NCBI GenBank assembly: GCA_014529385.2
Contig: CM043953.1
Location: 89,396,342 to 89,460,341 of the forward strand
Direction of reading: 5' to 3'
Length of the DNA stretch: 64,000 nucleotides
Origin: Adiantum capillus-veneris
Lineage: Eukaryota; Streptophyta; Polypodiopsida; Polypodiales; Pteridaceae
Part shown: in pieces, positions 22,130 through 34,347 of the stretch
How positions within the stretch are numbered: position 1 is the first letter of the stretch
Layout: every line of letters begins with the position of its first letter
The notes under the pieces: model-generated
Seen by the model: only the letters and a program-made list of their open reading frames with translations
Databases searched by the model: none
What the model was told of the DNA's origin: nothing
Translations under genes and position numbers: made by a program

Positions 22130-22760
22130 CGAAATTAGTGGCACTGCCTATTCGCGGTGTGGCACGACGAGGAAAGAAGCGTCCCAACGGGTTGCCCTAG
22201 CAACAACGGTATGCCGCGGCACAACACGAGGAGGCGAACCCTGATGGTTCTGAATTGCATTGTTTGCATTGTGGCAAGACAAAATGTTGTCGCGTCAAAA
22301 CGTGATAAGTAAAGTCCCGGTTAGTTTGACCACAAGTATCGCACTGTGGCGCGACAAAAAGGCATCGTGTCACAACACGATATGGGGCGTTCCTGAGTAC
22401 TGTCCCGCCAAAACGCGATAGCGATGCTTTTGTGAAGCGACAGCACCAGTTTCGCGTTGTGGCGCGACTGTTTCACGGTGGCTGATAGGTGGCATAATCA
22501 TCACGGCAACTGCATGATGCACGGGTGGCGCGACAAAAAGGCGTCGTGTCACAATGCGATACGGGTCGTTTCTGAGTACTCTGGATTGGCCGTATGGCGT
22601 TATGACACGACAACAAGCTATCGTGCCAAAACGCGATAGCGGTGCTTTTTTGGAGTGGTGGCACCAGTTTCGCGTTGTGGCGCAACCGTTCCACGACAGC
22701 TGACACGTGGCGTAATCATCACGGCGACTGCATGATGCACGGCGGCCCCATGATGCACGT
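22130..22760. repeat. GC-rich array of paired GTGGCGCGAC / GTCACAACGCGA words
   Basis: Two long tandem copies (about 22339-22520 and 22521-22740) share blocks such as GGCGCGACAAAAAGGC, TCGTGTCACAA, AAAACGCGATAGC, CACCAGTTTCGCGTTGTGGC and CGACTGCATGATGCAC; the second has about 40 extra bases. Weaker relatives reach left to 22130. Many words are local palindromes (TCGTGTCACAACACGA, GCTATCG..CGATAGC). The base composition contrasts sharply with the AT-rich surroundings. It lies directly upstream of a TATA box and an ORF, so it may be a transposon subterminal/regulatory array. Confidence 0.7.
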
Positions 22761-22790
22761 CAATCGATATCATCAATGTCCTCGAGAGTC

Positions 22791-22800
22791 CTATAAATAT
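22791..22800 (+). promoter_or_regulatory. Candidate TATA box for the plus-strand transposon gene
   Basis: CTATAAATAT, followed by a pyrimidine-rich leader and an ATG 73 bp further on at 22873. The spacing suits a plant RNA polymerase II promoter. Confidence 0.6.
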
Positions 22801-22872
22801 GACTTGCTCCCCCATTTGCCCTTTGTTTGGATGTTTTGCTCTCTTGTCTATCTTCGCTTTTGAATTTCCGTT

Positions 22873-24375
22873 ATGGACCCCTTCGATGTTGAAGCAGAGG
22901 AAGAAGTGCCTTGCTCTCAGGATGCCCCCCAAGAAAAACTATCTCATTTTCTATACCGCATTGGGCTTCAGCAGCGTGAGACAGAGATCAGGCCGATGTT
23001 CAATCTAGATTTTTCTTTGCATGAGTGGATTGTCTCAACGCAACATTACCTATGAGGTTTTGAGCAGACCTACCAGCAGCAAACGTCTGGTGGCACTGTC
23101 GAGATACAAGGAGTTCGTTTTGTTCACATGAAGGATATCAATTCGGACTCCTCCAAGAAACACATATTTTCTAGGAGTTGCCTTAAGCTGCCAGTGCACT
23201 TGTGGATAACAGACTACAAGTGTACACTTCATAACCGCAAGTGTCGAGTTGCTGAATATTATGCAGGTTTTATTTTATATTTGCATTTAATTCTGGATGA
23301 GCATGTTGATGCTGCAGAGGCCTCGCTAGAGGATCAGACTGGGGAGGGTCAAGAGCCCAAGTCTCGGGGAAGCCTTGCCTTGCAGGTTTCAGAGTGAGTC
23401 CAGCTTCAGGAGGGTGCTTTGCCTACTAGTGTTCTACCTACCATACCTATTGGTGATTTTCAGTATGTCATGCTTAACGACATTATGGAGCTTTTTGACC
23501 TTTGAGAGGACTATTGCCTTACCATTGTGGCACAGAATCTCAAAGAGGATGATGCTGTCATTGACCCTGAGCACGACAAGTATTCTATTATAGATGCCCA
23601 TGTAAATGACGATGAGTTCGTTGACCCCACAAGTGCACTTGTGATGATTTACAATGATGTTTTTAGGTATGAGGGCACGCTTCCAATAGAAAAGGAGTTC
23701 ATGGAAGTGCAAAAAAGGCTAGGGATTGAAGAAATGGGCAAGGCAAGCACTTCTTCATCATCTTTGTCCTCAACCTCCAATGCGCCCACTGGAGGTCAGG
23801 GCGGCAACAACCTATGGAATGAGGACTTACTTGAGAAAGATGAAAACCAAAAGGTAATATTTTTTTATTTGCCTTACCTTTTTGGTTTCTACTTATCTCA
23901 TTTAGGAAAGAATTTAGGAAAGAATTCCTCTCTCGGCCAATACTTCAAAAATCTTAAGTATCCGAGTTTTTTGGTCTTCCATTCGTCCTTCTCCAATGAC
24001 AACGCGGAGCTACCCTTGATGACGTTGAAGACACTTTCAAGATATTTAGGAGGGGCCGTCATTAGGTGGAACGCAGATAAAATAATGCTTTTAAAAAAAA
24101 AGGCCGCATTGTATATGTTTGGCCAAGGGCCAGGAATGTATGGTTTGTGTAGTCGCTATTTTTTGACCCAAGCAGCATATGGTTTGGCATGCGGAATCAC
24201 TGACCTTGTGCAATTACTAGAGTATGACAAGCATGCTATGTTTTGCAATAAACAATCAATTGCGCATCTTCCTACTGAAGAAATGTCTCTTGTGGCTGTG
24301 GAGGTGGAGACAAATGTATTGTCGACAAACGAACCTGCTAGGTTGCAAAAGACCAAGGCAAGAAGAAGACGATAA
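22873..24375 (+). pseudogene. Plus-strand gene of the candidate DNA transposon, unknown function
   Basis: One reading frame extends from ATG 22873 to 24375, interrupted only by three TGA codons (23053, 23395, 23503), each derivable from CGA. The N-terminus is acidic (MDPFDVEAEEEVPCSQDAP); the middle has a Cys/His-containing stretch (LWITDYKCTLHNRKCRVAEYY) and a long acidic region (EDDAVIDPEHDKYS); a Ser-rich linker precedes a hydrophobic C-terminal half and a basic end (KTKARRRR). Possible introns start at about 23266 (GTTTTATT) and 23857 (GTAATATT), but their phases are not consistent enough to call. I do not recognise the family. It is convergent with the transposase-like gene on the other strand, the two 3' ends lying within about 200 bp. 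Confidence 0.5.
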
Positions 24376-24559
24376 CACACAGTAGGCAAAAAGGCCAGAA
24401 TATTTTGTAACTTTTCCTGACGAAGATGAAGAATAGAGAAGCTCCAATGTATATTATCGATGCCAAAAAATAGTACATTTTCTATCAAAACAGTGAGTAC
24501 ATTATGTTTCTCACTTTTTTGACTGGTTGTCTTCTCTTCGCACAAAAAATTATATTGTG

Positions 24560-27345
24560 TTACAATGCACTATCTTTAGGAAGTCTCAAACAACTTGGGT
24601 CGGAGTTGTCCAAGTTTTTCCAATGCGTTCTTTTTGAAGTCGCCCCTCTGCATGTCGTGATGCCGCAGAAGATGCCTCCCATATTTCCTTCTTCCGTCGT
24701 TTGCTTGCTAATCTCATTGCTTGGCCAATCTGACTGTCTTTGACACATTCCTTTCGGTGTGTTCTATGCATAAGTTTTCGATAAGTCCATTGATGTAGTT
24801 CCTCCAAAGTGTTGGCTTTGTTTGCACCACCTCCGTGACCAGTGTGGCTGAAATACCAATACGGGCTTGGTAGTGAGTTTTCTCCATACCTTGTGTAGAC
24901 CATATAGCCAAGCTACCATATTGCCTAGCAAACCAAGGCATGTGGTTGCATATGATATGCTACAAAAAAGACCAGCCTTTTGTTTATATGTAAATATATA
25001 ATCATAATTTTATCAAATAAAGTAATATACCATGTACCGAGTTATGTGTTGATTTGTCCATGCAGCTATGAAAGACCTGTGGAAGGTCTCCAGAGCGTCT
25101 TGAAACAATGTATAGTCAGTATCTCTCCAAGTATTGAGCTCACAAAACTTGAATATGGAATCCAAACTTTTCCACACGTTCGCTTTGCGAGTCCTTGTTG
25201 CACCATTATCTGCGTGGTCAACCACTGCATTGTGCAGGTTTCTCCATCGGTTGTATCTCAATGTCAACCTTTCTTGAGCATTTTGGCTTTTGTGTTGTCT
25301 GCCACTTGTTGGCATCGACAAGCAGAGACAGGCTTTCACACCGCCAATAGACAAATTCTTTGGCACATCTCGACCATTCTTAGACCTCTTCTCATCCTGC
25401 TCTATTTTCACATGTCCTCCATGCAAGCCCATATCTGAGAAAACTGTTTCCAATGATAATATAGCCCTTTGTTTTGTTGATGCTGGCCGAGTGGTCCAAG
25501 AAAAAAAAATGTACAGAAACATAAGTTTCTCAATGATTCTGTAGAGTGCATGCATCGTGAAAATATGTACTCTGGATAGTGGAATATCCAACACTGGGCG
25601 GAAGTTAAGGTCCTGCAAGTGTCGGTCCGGTGCTCTCCTCCAATTTCTTTTGTCAAGACCAATGACTCCTCCCATGCAATACAAACAAGGGCTTTTACTT
25701 GTTGCTCCTTTTGAGATGTTGTACATACACTTTAGGGTTTTGAGATCTCCAGCCATATGCCACTCTACTGTGTATGAACCCATGCCTAATACATCGAGTG
25801 TCTTTCCATTTCTCTGTTCTCTTATGACTTCAAGAATACTTGTTTGATGGAAAACCCAGTTAAGAATATCGAAATTCTCTGCAGGCACCTGAAATGGGAA
25901 AACCAAACCAATCAAATGAAACATGTCTAACCATTTTTTAAAGCAAAAACTTGTTGATATCAAACCTTGAATGTGGCTAATAAGAAAATATTGTTTTCGG
26001 ATTGCACGCTAAAGTTTCTAGGGTCGTCTGAAGCAATGCTTTCATCTAATGATCTATTCATAAGTGTTATTGTGACACGCTCAACCTTTGTCTCTTTCAC
26101 TAGCTCTCACTCATCCAGTTTAAGCACAAACTTCAAAAATCCTTTGCATTCCTCTTGAGAAACCTCGAACAATTGAACAATATATGTCTGCAAAGATACT
26201 AAATCATTAAATATATTATTGTATTTATCATAGACCACTTCCTCTGCTGATGGCAATCTGTACATTGCTTCAATGTGAAAAGGAGTTCCCAATGTCTGAA
26301 GCACTTCCTGGTTGACCTCCAGTCTTGTCTTTCGAATGGAGAAAGGATTTGGCAGCAATGTGTGCTTGAGATTGAACTTCTTACTTTGTTTCTGCATAGT
26401 TCTGTAAACAGAAAATTAAGTAAATAGACTATTTCCAAGTTTTCAAATGCTACAGAAGACAATTGATTCAAACACCAGACATACCTAAAAATTGTAGAAT
26501 AACCTTTGTTGGATCTTCCGGCTTCATCCAGAATTGATTGAACATCACATGTTTGGAGTTGATTCTGTTTCAAAAGAGTGTCAAGTTGCTTAGCAACAAT
26601 CTTGCAGTAGCGCTTATCGTCCAAAAGTCTGGCAACATCTTTGCGTTTTAGTATGAGACCATAAGGAATCGAAGAAGTTGGTGTGATAATGTCAATATGT
26701 GACTGAGGATGTAGCAACGATCTAAGCATAAATATAAAAAGTAAGATATAAAACTAAAAATGTAAAGATGAATTAAACCTGCTTGAATGATAATCTTACT
26801 TGATTGCTTCAACCCTCTTCTTCAAACCCCCAAAACAACCTTCAATTGTTCAATGTCTCGTAATCGTCGTTCTCTTAACCGAGGACCCAAGACATTATTT
26901 TTTTCTCTGAGATCCTGTGTGAGCTGCGTGATGCTTTCGTCCTTGCCTTTCAGTTTTGCTGAGCGCACTCTGTCACAGTTTGCTTCAAGCAAAAGTTTTC
27001 TTTGTGTGCAAGGTCTCTCTCAAGCTTAAGAATATCACTTCTAGTTGTCAAATGCTTGCTGTAGCCATATAAACCAGAATAACCGTCTCCTACGTAGTTC
27101 AGCAATGACGTTATGTTTCTGAACGGTGGAGTTGAGTTAGGATTCTCAGGATACATCCTGCCATCCACCCAAAGATCAATGCTTTTTTTACCTTGAAATC
27201 TGTAGTTCTCTTTTGAAGCTTCGGAAAGGATGTCTCGCTTATTCTTCTTTTGGAGGGGCTCGTATTCTCTGGACAGTTCGATATGCATATGATACACATC
27301 GTTTTGACTCCTCGTCTGAGTTCTATGTGAAGATGATAATGACAT
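24560..27345 (-). pseudogene. Intron-containing DDE-transposase-like gene
   Basis: Five exons can be modelled: 27345-26800, 26721-26485, 26401-25966, 25888-25031 and 24959 to about 24560. All four introns (26799-26722, 26484-26402, 25965-25889, 25030-24960) are GT..AG, 71-83 bp, and I checked that reading phase is kept across them. Exon 1 encodes a charged coiled-coil region with a frameshift near 26990. Exon 3 has one TGA (26107). Exon 4 has SYTVEWHMAGDLKTLKCM, then CLYC (a zinc-pair-like CxxC) and LDIPLSRVHIFTMHALYRII; exon 5 has LAIWSTQGMEKTHYQAR. I propose D (GDLK), D (LDIP) and E (GMEKTH) as an RNase H-fold triad; the family is not one I can name. The last exon contains a frameshift near 24720. 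Confidence 0.55.
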
Positions 27346-27740
27346 TGAGACGACTTGGTGAATGAGAAAGCTCAAAACAGAGGAGAGCACAAGAGTGGAG
27401 CAAATGGAAGAGAGCTCAAGGGAAGAGACTGCGCGCAGGCGGAAAGCAAGAGAGACGCGAAAGTGAGGAGAAGAATAACATTCAATGCACCTCGTTGAGC
27501 TCCAAATCTTAGTTTTGAAAAATCCAAAAGATTGAGATAATCGGCGTTCAATTCGGAGCCGTCGTATGTTATCATTGTCTGAACACTTTTTGAGAGTTTT
27601 AATAAACGTACCCCCCAAATCTGATATCTGAGTTTTTTTGAAAGTGAATATCAAAAATGAAATTAGGGACTTTTTATTATCTCTCTCTAAGCTGACCTGG
27701 CATTTCGTACAAGGCCCATTTTTGAGTCCAAACTTTTCCT

Positions 27741-29270
27741 AATGAGATGATTGCAAATTGCATTGCTTTGTACATTGCCATGCTGTGATGGATAGCCTTG
27801 ATTAAGTCTCTTAACCCTGAGTTTGTTCACATTGCAGGAAGAGATAACCCTGCTACTGCAGGTATGTTGTCAAGGGCCAGGCATGAATATGAGGAGGAGA
27901 TGATTACCACTAGTGATGATGTGGGCTTAAAGTTCTACACCTCTTCTATTAACATGCGAGATGTGGTACTAATGTTTGTGTTTTTGAAGTCTTGTCTAAA
28001 GAGCTATACGATGGAGAATGGCTTTTGATAGGCCGTTACCTTGGCACTCTTACCAGGCAAGAGGGATGGAGTGATCAAGAGTACAAGAGGATCAGGAAAA
28101 AGGCTTATAGCTACTTTTTAGAGGATGGTCATCTATGGAAGCAACCAAAGCATTCCAAAGGGTTACCATAGTGGGTTGTTTGTGATAAAGCAACTTAATA
28201 GTAGGTGATTAAAGAGTTTCATCAAATCTTATGGGTTGGACACAGAGGGGTATGGGCAACTTTTGTCAAAATCAAGGACCACTACAAGTGGAAGGGAACG
28301 TACAAAGATGTTGCTCAATTTGTGAAACTTGTTTAGTATGCCAGCAGTACTCTAGTAGACGGCATTGAGATGAATTGCATCCTACTTATCTGCTAGCTAT
28401 GCATTACAAGTGGGTAGTGGATTTGATTAAAATGCCAGTGGGGGTTTGGTAGATGAGGTATATTGTTCTTGCTAGAGAAGATCTCACAAACCAAGTTGAA
28501 GGGAGAGCTTGCATACAAAGGCTACAAGTTCTATGTGTAGATTTTTGTTTGAAGATGTAATTCCTAGGTATGGTTGTGTTGGTAAAATCATTGCTCACAA
28601 AAGAGAGCAAGATGCAAATGAATCTCATGAGTTCTTTAGTTCTTTGAGCGTCAAATTGGCTCTTACTACGGCATACAATCTAGAAGGTAATGGGAAAAGT
28701 GAAAGAGGACATCAGCCTATTGTTAAGGATTTAACAAAGTCATGTTGAGGACATATTGGTGATTGGCCTAAGCTGCTATCTTTTCTTTTATGGGCTAATG
28801 GCACTATGCATAGTTCTATTACAAGTTATATGCCATTTGAATTGATGCATGGAGAGAAGACCATTCTGCCTATAGAGAAGTCAGTTATTTCTTGGACTAT
28901 AATGCCATGGGAAGTAGATATGTCTACAGAAGATTTGCTTGCTTTACGTATTTGCCAACTTGAGAGGCATCAAGAAGATATTGAGCAAGCCAAAGAAAAA
29001 TTGAAGGAGGCAAGATTGAAGAATAAAGTAGCATTTGATAAGAAACATAGACTACCACCATACACTATCAAAGATGGAGATTGGTTACTTGTTTATGACA
29101 GTAGCTTTGAAAATCAATACTCAGCTATGCAAAAGATAATCAAACATTGGTTTGGACCATTGTCAGGAATAATGGGTTCGCGAGATGAGCCGAAGCACCG
29201 GGCTGCTCATTGTGGGAAAAATAATAGACCAGATGCACTACACCAAGTAAATAGATTGAGTAACACTTAA
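27741..29270 (+). pseudogene. Gypsy-2 pol remnant (copy B): RNase H tail to integrase
   Basis: Homologous to 7000-8460. Recognisable pieces: a PEFVHIAGRDNPATAGMLSRA stretch ending RNase H, an integrase HHCC region (28210-28380, broken by stops), the core (28509-28748; RFLFEDVIPRYG, TAYNLEGNGKSERGHQ) and a C-terminal region (28806-29270; SYMPFELMHGEKTILP, KNKVAFDKKHRLPP, DGDWLLVYDSSFEN, IIKHWFGPLSG). This copy keeps a longer open C-terminal frame than copy 1 (154 codons) but has frameshifts and stops elsewhere. It starts abruptly at 27741 next to the DNA transposon candidate. Confidence 0.7.
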
Positions 29271-29721
29271 ATGACTTAAAATTGGCACATTAAAAGCCTC
29301 AAGCTTGTAATGGTTAATCGAAGGTAAAATTTGATACAAAAGTTGCCATTAACGGCACTGCTTGAGAATTCTTGAGTTGGTGAGAGCTTAATCCTTCCAA
29401 AATCCACCCAAGAAGGTAAAATTCTTCCCTGGTTACAGCTTGAACCTTATTTTCCTAGAATGGCTATTATTAGCACTTAGAAATAAGTTCTCCTCTGCTT
29501 AGGTAAAGTGCCAAGAAGCCGAGACTTCCATTGCCCAAAGTCTACTTGGTAAGAGTAAGAGATATCACAATGTTGAGCTTTTTGTCCTGCTTTGCATCTC
29601 CCACTTCACATCCCTATTGGTATCTCCTTATTCAATGCAAGGCCAAGCCGTCACACTCTTCGCTTCATACCTTCATTGTACTTATCACCTCCTTCATGTT
29701 GTTCTTGAGAACTCCAATAAG

Positions 29722-29722
<1 letters not shown>

Positions 29723-29780
<58 letters not shown>
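29723..29780. repeat. (GA)n microsatellite, left of the LINE
   Basis: About 29 GA units; with 34348-34430 it forms one tract (compare 8974-9031) split by the LINE. Confidence 0.95.
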
Positions 29781-29785
<5 letters not shown>

Positions 29786-29814
29786 ATTATTGTCCTCGGA
29801 GGTCAAATATGACC

Positions 29815-32800
29815 TACGGGACCAAAGCTACATGTGATGTAGCATGTGTACGGTTGATGAGTGACTCTCGATGCTCCAAAAGTGTGCTGATGAGAGTCGC
29901 AATGGAGATCCCACACTTTGGCTGGGAGAGGAAAGTGTGTAGGTCTAAGTTACGGCTGAAAATTTGAGAGAAGCAAGTTCGGATGTGACCAAAATCTGAG
30001 CACTCTAGTAGTGCGTGGTACTCAGACTCTGGAACTTGCAGTGAGCATAATGTGCACAGTCGATTTGACTCTTCTCCATTGCCCTAACGCCTATCTCGCA
30101 TCGAGGAAATGGGAGCTAAGCCGAATGGCTGCGATAGTGCGTATCGTTGATAAGGGGATAGATTTAAGCATGTAAATGTGAGTACGGTTTCCTCTTTCGG
30201 CGAAGAACATGGTTTTGTAGTTGGGGGCAATATGGGTGGTGTAATGTATGAAGCATGACCCACCGGATTTCTCTCAAGCCGAAATACATTGGTGTTGTAG
30301 AAAAGCTTCATTCACAATTGAAGCATCATGTACCAAGTGTAATGCATCCCATCTCCCAAACCACTTCTTTATGTCTTGCATCCATCTCGTGCTCAAGATC
30401 TTGGTTTATATGTCTTTTGTACGTTTTTTCTTGCTTCCCATGCAATTGTAGAAAGTCGATGTGAGGGGTTTTGACGCATCTTTATCATGTACTCCACAAC
30501 CCTTTCCATGCCCATAACCTTAATTGGAAGACATCTTGACTCAAGAAGTAGGAGCATATATGGTGTTTGTGTCTTCATTTGGAGAAAGTTTGTGAGAAAA
30601 CGCTTTTGGACATTCTCAAACGAGTCTTTCCAAGTAGACTTTGAGATGCTCCCGCCCCACACTTCAACTCCATAAAGAAGAACTGGTGTCACCAATGCAT
30701 CAAAAAGATACTTCTTGAGAACCCAACACTTGATGTTTCCCGCATTACACATGTTCTCAAATGCATAATATGTTCTCTTTCCCGCTTCCAAACAACGCAT
30801 AGCACATTCATGCCACTTGTGATTGGACGGAACCTCAAGGCCAAGGTACTTAAAGCTCTCAACAACTCCAAGTGTCTCATTGTTATACACAATGCATGGC
30901 TTCTCCTTATGGTTGGTTTTCACAAGCATAACCTTTGTCCTGGATTCGTTCACAATCAGCCCACTATGCAAGCAAAAGTTCTCAAGGACAAATATAAGCT
31001 TTTGTGCATCTTCTAAAGTGTGTGCTAGAAGCACTACATCATCCGCATACAACAAAAGCATAATTACCGCATTGCAAATAGTGACCTCTTCAATGCCTTC
31101 TTCTTGCATAAAGTCAAGTACCATTTGTTCCAATTGATCGATGCATAGACCAAAGAGAGTTGGTGACAACGGACATCCTTGTTTAACCCCAATTGTGCTT
31201 ACAAAAACTTCTGAATTTTCTCTTCCCATGCGCAATTGACGAATCACTTTCTCATACATTCAAGAAACCGCAAGCATAAACTCACTTAGCACCCCGCTTG
31301 GCACTTGGAGTTCTTCCATCCTTCTCCATAAATTGTTACATGGAATCATATCAAGGGCTTTCTTAAAGTCCACAAAACAACAATACAGTCGCTTGCCTTT
31401 CAACCGACTTTCCTCTATGAGAACACGAAGAGTGACGAGATGACCAATGGTGCTATGGCATCAACGGAAACCTGTTTGTCCCTTTGCACGCTTGTCATTA
31501 TCTTCAGTCCAATCACTCAATTTCATCTCTATTATGCACCCAAACAACTTTCCCATAAGAGACCCAATCATTATAGTCCGGTAGTTGTTTACATTCTTTA
31601 CATCCCCTCCTTTATGCAAAGGCTTAACCCAATTAGTACTCCAATCATAAGGCATACATGTTGAAGTGCAAGGTTGAACATATCACACATCCACTCATGG
31701 GTAAAAGCTCCCGTCCATTTGATCATCTCCGGCTTGATACCTTGAAGATCTCTCGCTTTGCGAATGGCCAACTTTTCAAGCCCACCGCATACATCCTCAA
31801 TAGTAAAAAAGAAGGCATACATGGGAGTGAACCATAAAATGGCATTTTTTCAGCATTTGATTGCTCATATAATTGCCTAAAATGTGTGTACATATCCACA
31901 AGACTCAAGTTACCAAAATTCTCAACCCGCTTGCCCCTCAAGTTTCTCCAAAATCTTCCACATGCATGTGCCTTTTCTTGGACTTGAAAAAGTTGTTGCT
32001 TTACTTCCCATCTTCTTTTCTTCTTTTGAATCAATGCCTTGTATGTATGCAAATGACTTTGATAGTTGTCTTTGTCCATAGTTGCATCAAGCTTTATCAA
32101 GGAATTTCGAGCATCTTGACACTCTTTATCAAACCACCTTTTGCGTGATCTATCTTTGTTGATACCATGAAGATGCTTTATAGCAACGCATTCTTCAGCA
32201 CAAGAACAAATAACTTTCTTGAAAGCTTCCCATTTAGTTTCCAATGGTGCATCATATTGAAGCTTCTTCATCCATAAATTTTGCTCAACCATTTCAATAT
32301 ACATTGGTGCCCATTTGAAATCCATACATAGTGATAATTTCGCTTTCCTTTGGCTGAGATTATCATGCTTAGTTGCTTCTCCACATGAAAGGTCAATACA
32401 TAAAGTGCGATGGTCGGATTCTGGGGTCCATTGGCCAAACATAAAACTCTTTATGCGATACATGATGGCTTCGGAGAGTAGCATATAGTCAAAAATCACA
32501 CTATCCCCATTATGTCTCCTACATGAAATCCATTGGTTCCACTCCACACAAATACACCATTGGCAATGAGCATACCCGTGCTATTACACATGTGTAAAAG
32601 TAACTTTCCATAGTGATCCAACTCTTTATTATCCATTGAAGAACAAGCATACAAGTGAACTTCCTCCAACTCCCTTGAAATGCATGGCATATCAAATTGT
32701 TGAGTATCACATTGCAATGTTTTTGTGCGAGCATTCATATCCCCATATACAATAACATCACCTTCACCTTTGAAATAAGTAATGTCCTCTTCTAAATCAA

Positions 32801-33207
32801 AAAATGGTTGATCACTATCCATGCAAGCATAAAAGGGAGAATCATGATGAGGAATGTAGCAACCGGCTACAAAAATGGGTGCTCTTTTTGGTGTCATAAT
32901 TTTCAGCCATACATAACGTTTGTACTCGTCATCTTTCACAATTGATACAAAATCTTTCAATCCTTTCTTAACCATACATGCTACCCCTCCTTGTCCTCTT
33001 CATTGCTTAATATTCTTTGACAACATCAATGAATACAATGTAATTCTCCAAGCCATTGATCCTTTGTGTGTCATGCTCCCAAGTTTCAACAAGAAGTACA
33101 ACATCAGCATTTCTTGTTAGTTCATCAATGCCAACCCCCGCATTCCATGGGTATCCATTACAATTCCAAAAGCATATTTTCAATTGTAACTCGATCTCAT
33201 AGGTCAC
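29815..33207 (-). pseudogene. LINE ORF2: endonuclease, reverse transcriptase, zinc knuckle
   Basis: ATG 33207 begins just after ORF1. The APE-type endonuclease shows KICFWNCNGYPW, ADVVLLVETWEHD, GDMNARTKT and a WTPESDHRTLCIDL end (the SDH box). RT motifs: YRTIMIGSLMGKLFGCIIE, CCFVDFKKALDMIP (about 31390-31350), VKQGCPLSPTLFGLCID and LLYADDVVLLAHT (catalytic YADD), then FKYLGLEV and a thumb region. The C-terminus has CTLC..HALLEC, a zinc knuckle, then ATLISTLLEHRESLINR. ORF2 nicks the target and copies the RNA in place. Frames change near 33000, 32530, 31800 and 31660 and there are stops, so it is dead. YADD argues against the usual plant L1 clade (FADD), but the clade is uncertain. Confidence 0.85.
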
Positions 33208-33213
33208 GCATCC

Positions 33214-34164
33214 CTATTTGCTTGACGGACTTGCCTCCTCCTTGGGCACATTTTTTTCATGAGAGATATCCTTGTTTTTCTTATTATTTTCCTCATATGC
33301 CTTGCGACACATATTTTGTTGCTTAATAGTGCAATATTCACATACAAAACATTTTGTATCCCTCAAATAGATCCAACTATTATCAAGGATAATCTTTCGC
33401 TTAGTCTCATTCAGCATGGTGCATACAATTGGCCGTTCTCTCGAGCGAGGAGCTCCTTGCTTCCCCACTCTATGTGCTCCATAGACCATAACTCCGGACA
33501 TGCCAAAGTGGGTTTTGAAGAAATCTTCAATAACAATGGCAAGAGAAGGAGGTGTCTCTAGCTTCTCTTCGAGAATTCCACAAATAACAATGTTCTTGGA
33601 ACGTTGCTCCCGTTCCTTCAACTCCTCCACATCCACATTCTCAACATTCTTTGTTTGAGCCATATCTTGCATGAGTGAGGAATTAGCAACCACATTTCTA
33701 CCACATACATCAGCCCAAGACTTGTTTGTGCATACATTTTTCATGTCGCATACATCCCGGCTCATGGTGTCAAATTTCTCTTCTTTCAATACATGGTCAT
33801 GCTCTACTTTGCTCATCCGCTCCTTCAAAGCATTCAAGTCCACAAGAGAGCGTTTACATTCCTTGATTTCCTCTTCAAGTTGCATCAAACGTGTTGTTTG
33901 CATCTCAAGTGTCCTCTTGAGATTCTCATTCTCAACCACAAGTACCCTTAGTGTACCATTCTCCATTGCAAGTGCTCGTAAGTCTTCACCTTGTTTGTTT
34001 ACGGTCTCTTGCAATGATACCAAGTATGCCATGATCATGGTTTCCGATGTCGTTGGTTGGGTGGTTGTGTTGCTATCTCCACACTTAGGAGATCTTGGAT
34101 CATTTTCCACAATGGTTGTAGACCTCGTTGAAGAAGAAGAACCCTTGCGAGTGCCGGAAGACAT
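33214..34164 (-). CDS. LINE ORF1 protein (316 aa), open
   Basis: An uninterrupted frame from ATG 34164 to a stop at 33214. The N-terminus is Ser/Thr-rich (MSSGTRKGSSSSTRSTT), residues of about 45-135 form a heptad-rich coiled coil (LRALAMENGTLRVLVVENEN, LMQLEEEIKECKRSL), followed by a globular region with KNIVICGILEEKLETP and VYGAHRVGKQGAPRSRERP, which resembles the RRM-like and CTD parts of LINE ORF1 RNA chaperones, and a Lys-rich end. ORF1 proteins trimerise and coat LINE RNA. No CCHC knuckle is seen. Being intact while ORF2 is broken may be chance. Confidence 0.7.
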   Translation of the reverse strand: MSSGTRKGSSSSTRSTTIVENDPRSPKCGDSNTTTQPTTSETMIMAYLVSLQETVNKQGEDLRALAMENGTLRVLVVENENLKRTLEMQTTRLMQLEEEIKECKRSLVDLNALKERMSKVEHDHVLKEEKFDTMSRDVCDMKNVCTNKSWADVCGRNVVANSSLMQDMAQTKNVENVDVEELKEREQRSKNIVICGILEEKLETPPSLAIVIEDFFKTHFGMSGVMVYGAHRVGKQGAPRSRERPIVCTMLNETKRKIILDNSWIYLRDTKCFVCEYCTIKQQNMCRKAYEENNKKNKDISHEKNVPKEEASPSSK

Positions 34165-34344
34165 TGTATGTAAAATAAGAGACGAGAGTCAATTTTCTTG
34201 AACCTGTTCACTTAGGAAATGCTGTTACAGAAACGCCTTCCATAACTTTGAAAATTTTGTCTTTACATCAACACGTAGAGGGCTTTGTGCTCTTCGATTG
34301 AGGCTATAGATCACCCAAATCGGAGTTCGGATGAAGAAGTTATG

Positions 34345-34347
<3 letters not shown>

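Larger units (their letters stand above)
22130..27740. mobile_element. Candidate two-gene DNA transposon
   Basis: Two convergent genes, one with splice-consistent introns and DDE-like features, occupy 22873-27345, with a repeat array and TATA box at the left and 390 bp of AT-rich sequence at the right. The right limit is set by gypsy-2 sequence starting at 27741. I could not find matching terminal inverted repeats or a target-site duplication, so the exact ends are unknown and the histone-like fragment at 21620-21867 could lie inside or outside. Confidence 0.4.
29781..34347 (-). mobile_element. LINE (non-LTR retrotransposon), full length but decayed
   Basis: About 4.6 kb on the minus strand: 5' leader (34347-34165), ORF1, ORF2 and a short 3' end finishing in an A-rich ACAATAATAAAAT tail against the GA run. 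Both flanks are GA microsatellite, and the sequences outside it are contiguous in copy 1 (8974-9031), so insertion was into the microsatellite and any target duplication is hidden in it. ORF2 has several frameshifts, so it is inactive. Confidence 0.85.
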
